From positions 1 to 64,000 of the forward strand of contig CATZGB010000011.1 of NCBI GenBank assembly GCA_958418815.1: a DNA stretch of 64,000 nucleotides. The letters are read 5' to 3'. Numbering within the stretch: position 1 is the stretch's first letter; each line of letters opens with the position of its first letter. The notes under the pieces were generated by a model. That model was not told where the DNA came from, did not search any database, and saw nothing but the letters and a program-made list of their open reading frames with translations. Positions 7,875-17,142 of the stretch are shown here, one piece after another. Made by a program: the position numbers and the translations under genes. The stretch comes from an uncultured Bacteroidales bacterium (GTDB taxonomy: Bacteria > Bacteroidota > Bacteroidia > Bacteroidales > Muribaculaceae).

Positions 7875-9374
7875 TCATTTATGCCAGAATCGGGGTGTCA
7901 GTATGACCAGCACGGTGAATATCTCCAGACGGCCGGTCAGCATCAGGAACGACAACACCCATTTGCCGGCGTCGGAAATCTGGGCATATGCCCCGCCGTT
8001 CTGAGATATGGCGGCATCAAGGCCTGAGTTGCTCACACAGGCGAACGCCGAGAAATACGCGTCGCTCAACGAGGCCCCGCAGACCGTCAGCAATGCCCCT
8101 CCGACAATTATCACGCCTACATAGAGGCTAAGGAAGACCATCACCTTGTTGATGATTTCAACGGGAGCCGCGCTGCGGTTGACATCAACCGAAAGGATGT
8201 GGTTGGGGTAGATACACCGGTATAGCTCGTTGCGGGAGTTTTTCCAAAGCAGAACCACCCGGTCGAGTTTCGCACCGCCGGATGTGGAACCGGCGCAAGC
8301 CCCGACAAACATCATTATGATGACCGCCCCGAGCAGAAACGAGCCCCATCCGTCGAAATCGGCCACTGTGTAACCGGTCGATGACAACGTAGACACAATC
8401 TGAAACAAGGGGTCAATCGTAAGCGAGCCTACCGTGTTTGGGACTTCCGGGTTGATGAATATGGCAATATCGAAGATGACAAACATCACCACTATCACCC
8501 ACACATAAAGCTTGAAGACCTCATTGCTCCACACCGCGCGGAACTGGCCGGTCGACGCGCGGAATATCAGCGCGAAATTCACTCCTCCGATAAACATAAA
8601 GACAGTGGTCACCACCTTCACATACAGCGAATCCCAAGCCTGCAACGACTCGGCGCGGGTCGAGAATCCGCCGGTCGACATAGTGGATAGTGAATGACAA
8701 AGACTGTCAAACGCGTCCATAGGGCCCAACCAATAAAGCACTCCGAGCAATATGGTAAGCAACAGGTAAACCAGCCAAAGCCTCTTGGCTGTGGCGCTGA
8801 CCCTCGGACGCAACTTCTCATGGGTGATGCCGGTAACCTCGGCATTGAACATCTGCATTCCTCCCGAAGAATTCAGCATCGGCAGCACCGCGAGCGTGAA
8901 GAGTATTATACCCATACCCCCGATCCATTGCATCAGCGAACGCCACAGATGTATGCCGTGGCCGATGATTTCGGTGTCGAGCATAGTCGTGGCCCCGGTG
9001 GTTGTGAAGCCCGACATAGCCTCGAAAAACGCGTCGGAAAAATTCAGCGGAGAGTCACACATCATGAACGGTATCATCCCGAAGAGCGAGAAGACCACCC
9101 ACACAAGCGCGGTCAGCAGAAATCCCTCGCGCTTGCCCATGTCGAACCGGGCCGGCCTGACACAAGCTGTCGCAAGGATTCCCACAGCCAGAGTCACGGC
9201 CATGGCGCAGAGAAACGGCATACAGTCCTCTTTGTAGACAATGGTCGTGAGCAGAGGCAGCAGCATGAAAGCCCCCTCTATGAGCAGTAGCCAGCCCACC
9301 ACCCGCAGGAGCATTTTCCAGTTAACTATCGCTTCTTTACGTGCCATCTGCCTACGCGCTTCAAGGTCAGCCAA
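7875..9374 (-). CDS. trkH: Trk-type potassium uptake channel subunit
   Basis: The 499-aa membrane protein has the fourfold pore pattern of TrkH/KtrB: selectivity-filter segments appear in 'SGFTTTGATTML', 'STMSTGGFSTR', 'STLSSTGYTVADFD' and 'CVSNSGLDAA', each preceded by a pore helix and flanked by membrane helices. It should form the K+ pathway in the inner membrane and be gated by the TrkA protein encoded immediately upstream. Its start overlaps the 3' end of trkA by 8 bp, indicating translational coupling in the dxs-trkA-trkH operon. Confidence 0.95.
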   Translation of the reverse strand: MADLEARRQMARKEAIVNWKMLLRVVGWLLLIEGAFMLLPLLTTIVYKEDCMPFLCAMAVTLAVGILATACVRPARFDMGKREGFLLTALVWVVFSLFGMIPFMMCDSPLNFSDAFFEAMSGFTTTGATTMLDTEIIGHGIHLWRSLMQWIGGMGIILFTLAVLPMLNSSGGMQMFNAEVTGITHEKLRPRVSATAKRLWLVYLLLTILLGVLYWLGPMDAFDSLCHSLSTMSTGGFSTRAESLQAWDSLYVKVVTTVFMFIGGVNFALIFRASTGQFRAVWSNEVFKLYVWVIVVMFVIFDIAIFINPEVPNTVGSLTIDPLFQIVSTLSSTGYTVADFDGWGSFLLGAVIIMMFVGACAGSTSGGAKLDRVVLLWKNSRNELYRCIYPNHILSVDVNRSAAPVEIINKVMVFLSLYVGVIIVGGALLTVCGASLSDAYFSAFACVSNSGLDAAISQNGGAYAQISDAGKWVLSFLMLTGRLEIFTVLVILTPRFWHK

Positions 9375-10710
9375 ACAGTTTCTCTATCTTGTGTATCGAG
9401 CCTGACAGGCAGAACACCAGCACATGGTCGCCGGGCTGGATGACCGTGCGGCCTGTGACCAGCATCCCCTTGCCGTCACGTATCAGTCCGGCAAGGGTCA
9501 TCTCGCGCGACAGTTTAAGGTCCATAACCGGGCCGCGCGTTATCTTCGACCCGGGCCGCGCCTCAAGTTCGGCGACCTCGGCATCGGCCAGGGCCATGAA
9601 CTTCGCGCTCGATTCGTCGGCGTCAAGCAGCAACTGGAAAATCTTGCTCGAAGCGAGAAGTTTCTTGTTGATGACGGTGCCGATGTTGAGCCCCTCCGCC
9701 TCGGATATGAACTGGATGTTTTCCACCTCGGCCACAGTCTTGTCAACGCCAAACTCCTTGGCCGTCAGACACGCCAATATGTTGGTCTCGGAGAACTCGG
9801 TCAGGGCGACAAACGCGTCCATCCCTGAAATCCCCTCCTCCCTGAGGATGTCATTGTTGCGGGCGTCTCCATGGATGATTTTCACCTTGCAGCCCGAACA
9901 CCTCTCGGGCAACCGGCGGCAAAGGGCCATGTCGCTCTCCATTATCGTCAGGTCAAACTTCTCTGACGCGAGATGGGCGAGCCTTACAGCGATGCGTCCG
10001 CCCCCCATTATCATCACGTTCCTGACCTTGAAGTCTTTTTTGCCGCAGATGTCTCGTATCTCGTCGACATACGCGCGGGTAGTGGTGAAATAGATTATGT
10101 CGCCAGCCTTGATGGCATCATCGCCTCGGGGGATGATTGTCTCATGGCGCCGTTTGATGGCCGAGACATGGTAATTGTGCTGCGAGAAAGTCAGGTCACG
10201 CAACATCTTGCCTACAAGCTGGGCATTCTCGTTTACCCTGACTCCCACCAGTATCAGTTCGCCGTCGTGAAGCTCAAACCAGTTTCTTGCCCACGGTCGG
10301 CGCAAAGCCTGGCATATCTCCTGTGCGGCAAGATATTCGGGGTAAATCAGATGATCCACTCCTACGGCAGAGAAAAAACCTCTGTTCTGCGGATTGAGAT
10401 ATTCATAATTGTCGATGCGTCCGACAGTCTTCCTCGCCCCGAGGCTCTTGGCTATGCCACATGCGATGAGGTTGGTGTTCTCATATGGGGTGACGGCGAT
10501 GAACAGGTCACAGTCGCTCCCCACACCAGCTCTGCGCTGGTCATTGAACGACGTGGGCGAACCGCCCACGGTCATGAGGTTGTAGTTGCTGTCAAGGCGG
10601 TTGAGTTTCTCCTTGTCGCGGTCAAGGACAATTATGTCCTGTTCCTCCCGCGACAGCAGCTTGGCCAGATGCGAGCCCACTTCTCCGGCTCCGGCGATGA
10701 CGATTTTCAT
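9367..10710 (-). CDS. trkA: Trk potassium transporter NAD-binding regulator
   Basis: The 447-aa cytoplasmic protein has two tandem RCK units, each a Rossmann fold followed by a TrkA-C domain. The first opens with 'IVIAGAGEVGSHLAKLL' and the second with 'VMIMGGGRIAVRLAHLA' near residue 230. TrkA binds NAD/ATP or other nucleotides and gates TrkH. An in-frame start 75 bp upstream is rejected because it lies within dxs; the ATG at 10710 overlaps the dxs stop as ATGA, a classical translational-coupling arrangement. Confidence 0.95.
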   Translation of the reverse strand: MKIVIAGAGEVGSHLAKLLSREEQDIIVLDRDKEKLNRLDSNYNLMTVGGSPTSFNDQRRAGVGSDCDLFIAVTPYENTNLIACGIAKSLGARKTVGRIDNYEYLNPQNRGFFSAVGVDHLIYPEYLAAQEICQALRRPWARNWFELHDGELILVGVRVNENAQLVGKMLRDLTFSQHNYHVSAIKRRHETIIPRGDDAIKAGDIIYFTTTRAYVDEIRDICGKKDFKVRNVMIMGGGRIAVRLAHLASEKFDLTIMESDMALCRRLPERCSGCKVKIIHGDARNNDILREEGISGMDAFVALTEFSETNILACLTAKEFGVDKTVAEVENIQFISEAEGLNIGTVINKKLLASSKIFQLLLDADESSAKFMALADAEVAELEARPGSKITRGPVMDLKLSREMTLAGLIRDGKGMLVTGRTVIQPGDHVLVFCLSGSIHKIEKLFG

Positions 10711-12686
10711 CTGTTGACCCCAATGATGTTTGTCCGGCAGACAGCCATGGCCGACGCGGCGATTGACTCGGCATCCATCCCACACAGCTTGCGCAGCTCG
10801 GCTACTGTGCCTTGGGCGACAAACCGGTCAGGAACTCCTATTTTCCTCACGGTGACATTCTGGTATCCCTCCTGCTGCAGGAATTCCGCCACAGCCGAAC
10901 CAAGGCCACCGATGGTAGTTCCATCCTCCACGGTGACAATGGCACCTCCCTTGTCGGCGGCCTTTTTCAGGAGGTCGCGGTCAATCGGTTTTATGAAAGT
11001 CATATCGTAATGACCGGCAGAAATCCCATCCTTGCCAAGTATGGCGATTGCCTTCGATACCTCCGACGCAATCGGTCCGGTGGAGATGAAAGTCACGTCG
11101 TCACCTTCGGCAAGGACTTCGCCACGGCCGATTTCAAGCTTGCGCGCGACGCGGTCAGTCTCAGGCGTCTCCCCTCCTCCTCGCGGATACCTTATTGCCA
11201 TCGGCCCGTCATAGACCGAAGCGGTAAGCAGCAGGTCGCGCAGAGTGTCGCCATCGCGGGGCGACGCGATGACCAGTGAGGGCACCGGACGCAGGTATGC
11301 GATGTCGAAAAGCCCATGGTGGGTAACGCCATCCTCCCCGACCAGCCCGGCGCGGTCGATGCAGAAGGTCACCGGCAGGCGCTGGATGGCCACATCATGG
11401 ATAATCTGGTCATAAGAACGCTGGAGGAAAGAGGAATATATTGCCACGAATGGCCTGAGCCCCTCCTTGGCAAGGCCGCCGGCGAATGTGACTGCATGCC
11501 CTTCGGAGATTCCCACATCAAACACACGCCTGGGCATCTCTTTTTGCATTATGCTGATGGATGTCCCCGAGGGCATAGCGGCGGTGATGCCGATAATCGC
11601 CTTGTTGTCGCGGGCGAGCTGAAGCAGTGTGCTGCCGAAAATCTCCTGGAACTTGCGGGGCTTCATAGGCATGGCGCCAGGAAGCGAGCCTGCTGTCTCA
11701 CGGGGCTTGTCCTCGGCCCTCTCCCCTGTCTCGGGATTGAACTTGCCTGGCGCATGCCAAACCGCCGGGTCACGCTCGGCAGGGGCGTAACCTTTCCCCT
11801 TCACGGTCTTGACATGCAGAATCTTCGGGCCCGTCATGTCCTTTATGTCGTCAAGGGTCTTTATCAAGCCGGCAACGTCATGGCCGTCCACCGGTCCGAA
11901 ATATCTGATGTTGAGACCCTCGAATATGTTTTGTTCATGGGAGAGGAACGCTTTGAGCGAGTTGTTCAGCCTCAGTATCGACCCCTTGCGCTTCTCAGAC
12001 ACAACCCCCATCTTCTTCAGGAGTTTGTACAGCTTGTAGCGCAGGTTGTTGTATCGCTTGGAGGTGGTCACCTGCGCGAGGTAGCTGTGCAATGCCCCGA
12101 CATTCGCGTCAATCGACATATCGTTGTCGTTGAGTATTATCAGGAGGTTGTTGGGGGTATTGGCAGCATTGTTGAGCCCCTCAAACGCAAGGCCGCCTGA
12201 TATCGAAGCGTCGCCAATCACCGCCACCACCTTCCGCGGCGGCTGCTCGGAGTTAAGCTCCGTGGCCACAGCCATACCCAAAGCTGCCGAGATGGAGTTT
12301 GAGGCATGTCCGGCCATAAAAGTGTCATACTCGCTTTCGTCGGGATTCGGAAAACCGCTCAACCCGTTGAGACAGCGGTTGGTGGCAAACTGGTCGCGCC
12401 GGCCGGTAAGCAGCTTGTGGCCGTAAGCCTGATGGCCCACATCCCACACGATGCGGTCATACGGCGTATTGAACACATAATGCAAGGCGACCGTCAGCTC
12501 CACCGCACCCATGCTCGACGCGAAATGCCCGGGGTTGGATGACAGGGAATCAATGAGAAAACGGCGGATCTCACCGCAAAGGCCCGGCAGGGCCTCCACC
12601 GCGAGCTTGCGCAAATCGGCAGGTGAATCAATATGGCTCAGTATGGGGCAAGAATTGCTGTCGACTGGTTTATCGCTGCTTGTCAT
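10707..12686 (-). CDS. dxs: 1-deoxy-D-xylulose-5-phosphate synthase
   Basis: DXS condenses pyruvate and glyceraldehyde 3-phosphate with thiamine diphosphate to give DXP, the first step of the MEP isoprenoid pathway. The product has 'GHQAYGHKLLTGR', the thiamine-diphosphate motif 'GDASISGGLAFEGLNNA', and the transketolase central/C-terminal parts 'DRAGLVGEDGVTHHG'. The 12686 ATG gives 659 aa; an ATG at 12716 would add 10 residues and overlap the small upstream gene more deeply. It overlaps trkA (ATGA) and begins inside the 3' end of the 64-aa membrane protein gene. Confidence 0.95.
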   Translation of the reverse strand: MTSSDKPVDSNSCPILSHIDSPADLRKLAVEALPGLCGEIRRFLIDSLSSNPGHFASSMGAVELTVALHYVFNTPYDRIVWDVGHQAYGHKLLTGRRDQFATNRCLNGLSGFPNPDESEYDTFMAGHASNSISAALGMAVATELNSEQPPRKVVAVIGDASISGGLAFEGLNNAANTPNNLLIILNDNDMSIDANVGALHSYLAQVTTSKRYNNLRYKLYKLLKKMGVVSEKRKGSILRLNNSLKAFLSHEQNIFEGLNIRYFGPVDGHDVAGLIKTLDDIKDMTGPKILHVKTVKGKGYAPAERDPAVWHAPGKFNPETGERAEDKPRETAGSLPGAMPMKPRKFQEIFGSTLLQLARDNKAIIGITAAMPSGTSISIMQKEMPRRVFDVGISEGHAVTFAGGLAKEGLRPFVAIYSSFLQRSYDQIIHDVAIQRLPVTFCIDRAGLVGEDGVTHHGLFDIAYLRPVPSLVIASPRDGDTLRDLLLTASVYDGPMAIRYPRGGGETPETDRVARKLEIGRGEVLAEGDDVTFISTGPIASEVSKAIAILGKDGISAGHYDMTFIKPIDRDLLKKAADKGGAIVTVEDGTTIGGLGSAVAEFLQQEGYQNVTVRKIGVPDRFVAQGTVAELRKLCGMDAESIAASAMAVCRTNIIGVNR

Positions 12687-12864
12687 TCCTGATGTATTTC
12701 TTGTAGAGAGGGACAAAGACGATTATGCCGGAGGCTATTATGGGGAATACCGTCATAAGGTTGACCGCAGTCCCTTCGGCGATCATACGGGCAATCAAGA
12801 CACCACATGCGCCCGCCCATATCAGCCCGATTACCAGAAACCTGAGGACTACTGACATTTTCAT
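12670..12864 (-). CDS. Small two-helix membrane protein
   Basis: This 64-aa protein consists of two hydrophobic helices (about residues 5-24 and 35-52) separated by a short polar turn and ending in a basic tail 'KKYIRNDKQR'. I do not recognise a family. It sits first in an operon with dxs, trkA and trkH, 37 bp downstream of a strong -7 box, and its 3' end overlaps dxs by about 17 bp, so it is expressed with them. A role in the membrane next to the potassium system is only a guess. Confidence 0.7.
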   Translation of the reverse strand: MKMSVVLRFLVIGLIWAGACGVLIARMIAEGTAVNLMTVFPIIASGIIVFVPLYKKYIRNDKQR

Positions 12865-12900
12865 CTATGTTCTCCTTTCTTTTTCGTTCACTTTATCTTG

Positions 12901-12932
12901 CAAAGTTAGCGATTTTCCCGGATTGCTCCAAA
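12901..12932 (-). promoter_or_regulatory. Promoter of the dxs-trkA-trkH operon (TTTG-N20-TAACTTTG)
   Basis: Minus-strand TTTG (12932-12929) and TAACTTTG (12908-12901) are 20 bp apart, a full match to the Bacteroidetes consensus. The predicted start near 12896 precedes the 64-aa membrane protein gene. Confidence 0.8.
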
Positions 12933-12934
12933 TC

Positions 12935-12977
12935 AAAAAGCAGGCCCGGCACTTACGTCATCATAGCGCCGGGCCTG
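12935..12977 (-). terminator. ftsH terminator
   Basis: A 10-bp perfect stem CAGGCCCGGC/GCCGGGCCTG (12941-12950 and 12968-12977) is followed on the minus strand by a T-rich tract, placing it as the terminator of the rsfS-ftsH operon. It lies only about 35 bp upstream of the dxs-operon -7 box. Confidence 0.8.
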
Positions 12978-13011
12978 TTTTATCCATATTGCATTATGCC
13001 ATATGCAGGGC

Positions 13012-15165
13012 TTATTTCTTGGGAATCGGAGGGATGTCAGCCGGTGGCTCCGTCTGCTTGCCCTCGTCGGAAGTCTTCGGAGACGGCTCCCCTACGGGAC
13101 TCTTGTCTGGCTCTGACACTTCGGTGGCTTCCACATCTTCTACCGATGCCGCATTCGCATCATTGGCCGCGGAGGCATCAGCTACCTTCTGTTTCTCCTC
13201 CTGACGGGCTTTCTCGGCAGCTTGCTGGGCCGCGAGAATCTCGTCGGTGCGCGAAGCCCATTTGCGTTTGCCGAAGATTTTCTCGACATCCTCGGTGAAT
13301 ATCACCTCACGGGTGAACAGCACATCCGCCAGCTTGTTGTGGCCCGCGGCCTGCTCGCGCAGAATCTGCTTGGCTCGCTCATATTGCTCGTTGATGATGC
13401 GCGACACCTCCTCGTCGATTTCCTTGGCCCGCTGGTCGCTGTAAGGCTTGGAGAAACCGTAAGCCTGGCCGGTGGAATCGTAATATGAGAGATTGGGCAG
13501 GTTTTTCGACATACCGTAATAAACGACCATCGCGTATGCCTGCTTGGTGACACGCTCCAGGTCATTGGCGGCTCCGGTAGAGATATGGCCCAGGAACAGC
13601 TCTTCTGCCGCACGGCCTGCGAGTGTGGCACACATCTCGTCGAGTAGAGCCTGGGTCGGCGTGATCTGACGTTCCTCAGGGAGGTACCAGGCTGCGCCGA
13701 GGGCTTTCCCGCGCGGCACAATCGTGACCTTTATAAGAGGATTGGCATAGCGGAGATTCCAGGAGACGGTGGCATGTCCGGCCTCATGGCAGGCAATCGA
13801 GCGTTTCTCCTCCTCCGTGGTGATTTTGGAGCGCTTCTCAAGACCACCGATTATTCGGTCAACAGCCGCGATGAAATCTTCGCGCTGCACCACCTCCTTG
13901 TTGTGGCGGGCGGCGATCAGGGCGGCCTCGTTGCAGACATTAGCTATGTCAGCTCCTGAGAAGCCGGGGGTCTGGCGGGCCAGCAGGTCGACATCGACCG
14001 TGGCATCGGTCTTTATGCCTTTGAGGTGTACGTTGAATATCGCCACACGGTCGTTAAGCTCAGGCAGCTCCACATATATCTGACGGTCGAATCGTCCGGC
14101 ACGCAGCAGGGCCTTGTCAAGGATGTCGGCGCGGTTGGTGGCGGCGAGGATGATCACGCCGCTGTTGGTCCCGAAACCGTCCATCTCGGTAAGCAGCTGG
14201 TTGAGGGTGTTTTCGCGCTCATCGTTGGCACCCATGTTGGGATTTTTCCCACGGGCACGGCCGACAGCGTCAATCTCATCTATGAAAACGATACAGGGAG
14301 CTTTCTCCTTGGCTTTCTGGAAAAGGTCTCGCACGCGGGATGCGCCGACACCCACAAACATCTCCACGAAATCCGAACCTGACATCGAGAAGAACGGCAC
14401 ATTGGCCTCTCCCGCCACAGCCTTGGCCAGCAGAGTCTTACCGGTTCCGGGAGGGCCCACGAGCAGCGCACCCTTGGGAATCTTGCCTCCAAGGTTGGTG
14501 TAACGCTGGGGGTTCTTAAGGAACTCCACGATTTCCTCGATTTCGGTCTTGGCCTCTGACAAGCCGGCCACATCGTTGAATGTCACTTTGACAGGGCCAT
14601 CCTTGTCAAACATCTGGGCTTTGGACTTGCCCACATTGAAGACACCCCCGGGGCCACCACCATCGCGCGAATTCATCCGCTTCATGATGAAGAACCAAAA
14701 TCCTATCAGCAGAAGAATCGGGCCGAAAGTCCATAGAAACGAGGTGACATCCGACCCCTCGTCATAGACCACCGGGCCGGTGTAAAGCCCCCGCTGCTTC
14801 CAGGCGTCGATTTTACGGGCGAACTCGTCAGTCGAAGGGAGCGTGGTGCGGATTCCTGCATCCACCCCATCCTTGTACTGGCTCTGGTGGAACACCTGGC
14901 GGGCCAGGGAGTCAGAAAGCTGCGCCTCGGCGACACCCTTCTTCTTGTCCACGGTGATTTTGGTAATTCCGTGGTTGCGGGCGTTTATGGAATCTGTGAT
15001 GTAATTTTCAAATTCGGAGTAATTCACCTCTTTCGACACCGAATTGTCGTCGAGGTAGAACATAGCGCACAGGAACAGCACAATAACGGCATACATCCAG
15101 TACATGCTGAACTTTATCTGGGGCTTTTTCTTCGGGCTGCCCCCTTGTGGAGTCGGTGAAGCCAT
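13012..15165 (-). CDS. ftsH: ATP-dependent zinc metalloprotease FtsH
   Basis: FtsH is a hexameric membrane AAA+ protease that degrades misfolded membrane proteins and short-lived regulators. The 717-aa product has two membrane helices (about 21-38 and 143-161) around a periplasmic domain, Walker A 'GPPGTGKT' (237-244), Walker B 'CIVFIDEID' (291-299), the second region of homology 'GRFDR' (357-361) and the zinc site 'HEAGH' (460-464). The last 70 or so residues are an Ala/Glu/Pro-rich acidic tail, longer than in Escherichia coli. It starts 4 bp after rsfS ends, so the two are co-transcribed. Confidence 0.97.
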   Translation of the reverse strand: MASPTPQGGSPKKKPQIKFSMYWMYAVIVLFLCAMFYLDDNSVSKEVNYSEFENYITDSINARNHGITKITVDKKKGVAEAQLSDSLARQVFHQSQYKDGVDAGIRTTLPSTDEFARKIDAWKQRGLYTGPVVYDEGSDVTSFLWTFGPILLLIGFWFFIMKRMNSRDGGGPGGVFNVGKSKAQMFDKDGPVKVTFNDVAGLSEAKTEIEEIVEFLKNPQRYTNLGGKIPKGALLVGPPGTGKTLLAKAVAGEANVPFFSMSGSDFVEMFVGVGASRVRDLFQKAKEKAPCIVFIDEIDAVGRARGKNPNMGANDERENTLNQLLTEMDGFGTNSGVIILAATNRADILDKALLRAGRFDRQIYVELPELNDRVAIFNVHLKGIKTDATVDVDLLARQTPGFSGADIANVCNEAALIAARHNKEVVQREDFIAAVDRIIGGLEKRSKITTEEEKRSIACHEAGHATVSWNLRYANPLIKVTIVPRGKALGAAWYLPEERQITPTQALLDEMCATLAGRAAEELFLGHISTGAANDLERVTKQAYAMVVYYGMSKNLPNLSYYDSTGQAYGFSKPYSDQRAKEIDEEVSRIINEQYERAKQILREQAAGHNKLADVLFTREVIFTEDVEKIFGKRKWASRTDEILAAQQAAEKARQEEKQKVADASAANDANAASVEDVEATEVSEPDKSPVGEPSPKTSDEGKQTEPPADIPPIPKK

Positions 15166-15169
15166 ATGG

Positions 15170-15556
15170 TCAGTCGAGATCGGGTATTTCAGTTATAGGT
15201 GCGTCGGCCCACAGCTCCTCGAGGTTATAGAGCTGACGTGTCTCGCGGGTAAAGACATGCACCAGGGTGTCGCCATAGTCGATGACAATCCACTGGGCAT
15301 TGCGGTATCCGTCGTAATTGTAGGGCTTTATGCCATAATTGTCAAGCAGATAGTCGCGCACGGAGTCAGCGATTGCGGCCACCTGTTGGCTGGAATTGCC
15401 CTGGCAGATGATGAACTCAGACACAGGAGCAGATTCTATTTCAGACAAATCAACGACCGCGATGGCGCGGCCCTTACGCTCCTGAATGCCTTCGATAATC
15501 ATCGGACGGAGCGAGCTTATGTTGTTCTCTGTGGTAACGGTTGTTGTATTAGTCAT
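15170..15556 (-). CDS. rsfS: Ribosomal silencing factor RsfS
   Basis: RsfS (Iojap/DUF143 family) binds ribosomal protein L14 and blocks subunit joining when nutrients are scarce. The 128-aa product has the family signatures 'DLSEIESAPVSEFIICQGNSS', 'QVAAIADSV' and the C-terminal 'NAQWIVIDYGDTLVHVF'. It lies 4 bp upstream of ftsH and 24 bp downstream of a strong -7 box. The rsfS-ftsH pairing is common in Bacteroidetes. Confidence 0.95.
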   Translation of the reverse strand: MTNTTTVTTENNISSLRPMIIEGIQERKGRAIAVVDLSEIESAPVSEFIICQGNSSQQVAAIADSVRDYLLDNYGIKPYNYDGYRNAQWIVIDYGDTLVHVFTRETRQLYNLEELWADAPITEIPDLD

Positions 15557-15580
15557 CTAATAGTTGAAATGTTTGACGTG

Positions 15581-15588
15581 CAAAGTTA
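15581..15588 (-). promoter_or_regulatory. -7 box TAACTTTG for rsfS-ftsH
   Basis: A perfect TAACTTTG on the minus strand ends 24 bp before the rsfS start codon. No convincing -33 TTTG is present 19-21 bp upstream. Confidence 0.65.
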
Positions 15589-15742
15589 GCAAAAATATTG
15601 AAACGCTCCTGAAAAAAGCAGCGGTTCAACGACGGTTTATATTTAAATAACAAAAATCAGGCCAAAAAGTAAGCCAACAGGCCAAATAAATCTTTATAAT
15701 GGTTAAAAAGAGGCGGATATACAGCATAGCCCGGATTGAGAG

Positions 15743-16978
15743 TCATTCATAACGCATTGTCTTTGCCGGGGAGATACGCGACACAAGCGACGCGGGCAAC
15801 AACATCAGCAAGCCACCGAGGATGACAGCGCCTGCGTTCAACGCCAGGATATGCCACACATTGATTTCCACCGGGACATAAGCAAGAAAATACGCCTCAG
15901 GGTCAAGCGGCACCAGATGGAGATATTTCTGGAGCAGCAACAACCCCAGACCGATGACATCCCCTGCCAGGAGTCCAAGGCCCACCACCCGGCCGCCAAG
16001 CATTATGAATATCGTGCGGATCTGGCGGTCAGTGGCCCCGAGCGATTTCATCACCCCTATCATCCCTACCCTCTGGAGAATCAGGATGAACACACAGCTT
16101 ATCAAGGTGAAACCGCTCACCAGGCTCATTATCACGAGTATCACCACCACATTCGTGTCAAGCAGCCCGAGCCAGTTGAAATACATCGCCCCGGTGTCAA
16201 ACACGGTGGTCACATTCACGCCGGAGGTCAGAGCGCCCGACCGATAGCGTTTTGACAATTCTTCTTCAAGCCGCCCGGCGGCTGTGGCAATCTCGTCAGT
16301 GGCCAGACCCCGGATTTCCACCGCGTCGGCCTCATATTCCCCCATCTGGCGCAACTTCCTGAGCATGCCGAAATCGCCATAAGCGGTCAGGCGGTCATAA
16401 TCGCTGAAATTGCTGGAATAGATGCCGCTCACAGTCAGTCGTCGCAGCTTCAAGGCCCCATCCACAAAGAAACACCCGTCTACCTTGTCGCCCACCGACA
16501 GGGATAGTTTTCCGGCAGTCACAGAGGAAACGACAATGTCGGTGGGGTCGCTGCCCAACTCCCCTTCAATGAGGTTCCCCTTCTCGAATGAGGAATCATG
16601 GCCATCCCCGTAGGCATACAGCACGACCCCGGCAAAGTTGCCTGATGTCTTCAATACCACAGGCTGCCTGACCGACATGGCCACAGTTCCTGAAGGGACG
16701 GCTTCATTGACCGCCTCACGCATCGCGGGAAGGAACTCCACAACATCCCCTTCTCCATCGACATACCTGCCGAGAGGGCCGATGGTCAGTTGCGACTCAA
16801 AGCCTGACACTTTATGGCGGATGGCGTCCTGGAACCCGACAACTACCGAGATGGAAATCATAAGCACTATCACGGCAAGGGCGACACCTCCCGCCGCGAT
16901 GCCGACTGCCGGCGACTTACGCGCGCCATCTCCGGGCGCGAGCCGCAGCCGTCTCGCTATGAACATTTCTGTCTTCAC
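15743..16978 (-). CDS. LolC/LolE-type ABC transporter permease
   Basis: This 411-aa protein has the MacB/FtsX plan: one N-terminal membrane helix (about 27-50), a periplasmic domain of roughly 200 residues, then three membrane helices at the C terminus ending 'VSRISPAKTMRYE'. The opening 'FIARRL' and overall size fit the lipoprotein-releasing permease family (LolC/E), which extracts outer-membrane lipoproteins from the inner membrane. No LolD ATPase or LolA is adjacent, so the partner ATPase must be elsewhere. The start codon is only 4 bp past the -7 box, suggesting a leaderless mRNA; an alternative ATG 12 bp further in would delete the first four residues. Confidence 0.85.
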   Translation of the reverse strand: MKTEMFIARRLRLAPGDGARKSPAVGIAAGGVALAVIVLMISISVVVGFQDAIRHKVSGFESQLTIGPLGRYVDGEGDVVEFLPAMREAVNEAVPSGTVAMSVRQPVVLKTSGNFAGVVLYAYGDGHDSSFEKGNLIEGELGSDPTDIVVSSVTAGKLSLSVGDKVDGCFFVDGALKLRRLTVSGIYSSNFSDYDRLTAYGDFGMLRKLRQMGEYEADAVEIRGLATDEIATAAGRLEEELSKRYRSGALTSGVNVTTVFDTGAMYFNWLGLLDTNVVVILVIMSLVSGFTLISCVFILILQRVGMIGVMKSLGATDRQIRTIFIMLGGRVVGLGLLAGDVIGLGLLLLQKYLHLVPLDPEAYFLAYVPVEINVWHILALNAGAVILGGLLMLLPASLVSRISPAKTMRYE

Positions 16979-16982
16979 GCGG

Positions 16983-16990
16983 CAAAGTTA
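16983..16990 (-). promoter_or_regulatory. -7 box TAACTTTG abutting the LolC/E start codon
   Basis: Minus-strand TAACTTTG ends 4 bp before the ATG at 16978. With the usual distance from the -7 box to the transcription start, the mRNA would begin at or within a base of the start codon. Confidence 0.6.
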
Positions 16991-17142
16991 ACAAAAAAAA
17001 ATCACCCGTGGAACCACCCTGAAACTAAACCTTACCTCCCCCCGGGAGCGTTGTATGGTAAACACCACCCGACTGTGTGAACCCAACCAGACGTGTTCAA
17101 CTATATCCATATATTTTGTCTTTTCACTAAATTTCAGGGATA

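Noticed and set aside
9973..11010. 345-codon open frame on the plus strand
   Set aside because: It is entirely antisense to trkA and dxs, both strongly supported, and shows no recognisable domain; GC-rich coding regions often leave such shadow frames.
16638..17080. Open frames opposite the LolC/E-type permease start
   Set aside because: They are antisense shadows without domains and cross the promoter of the permease gene.
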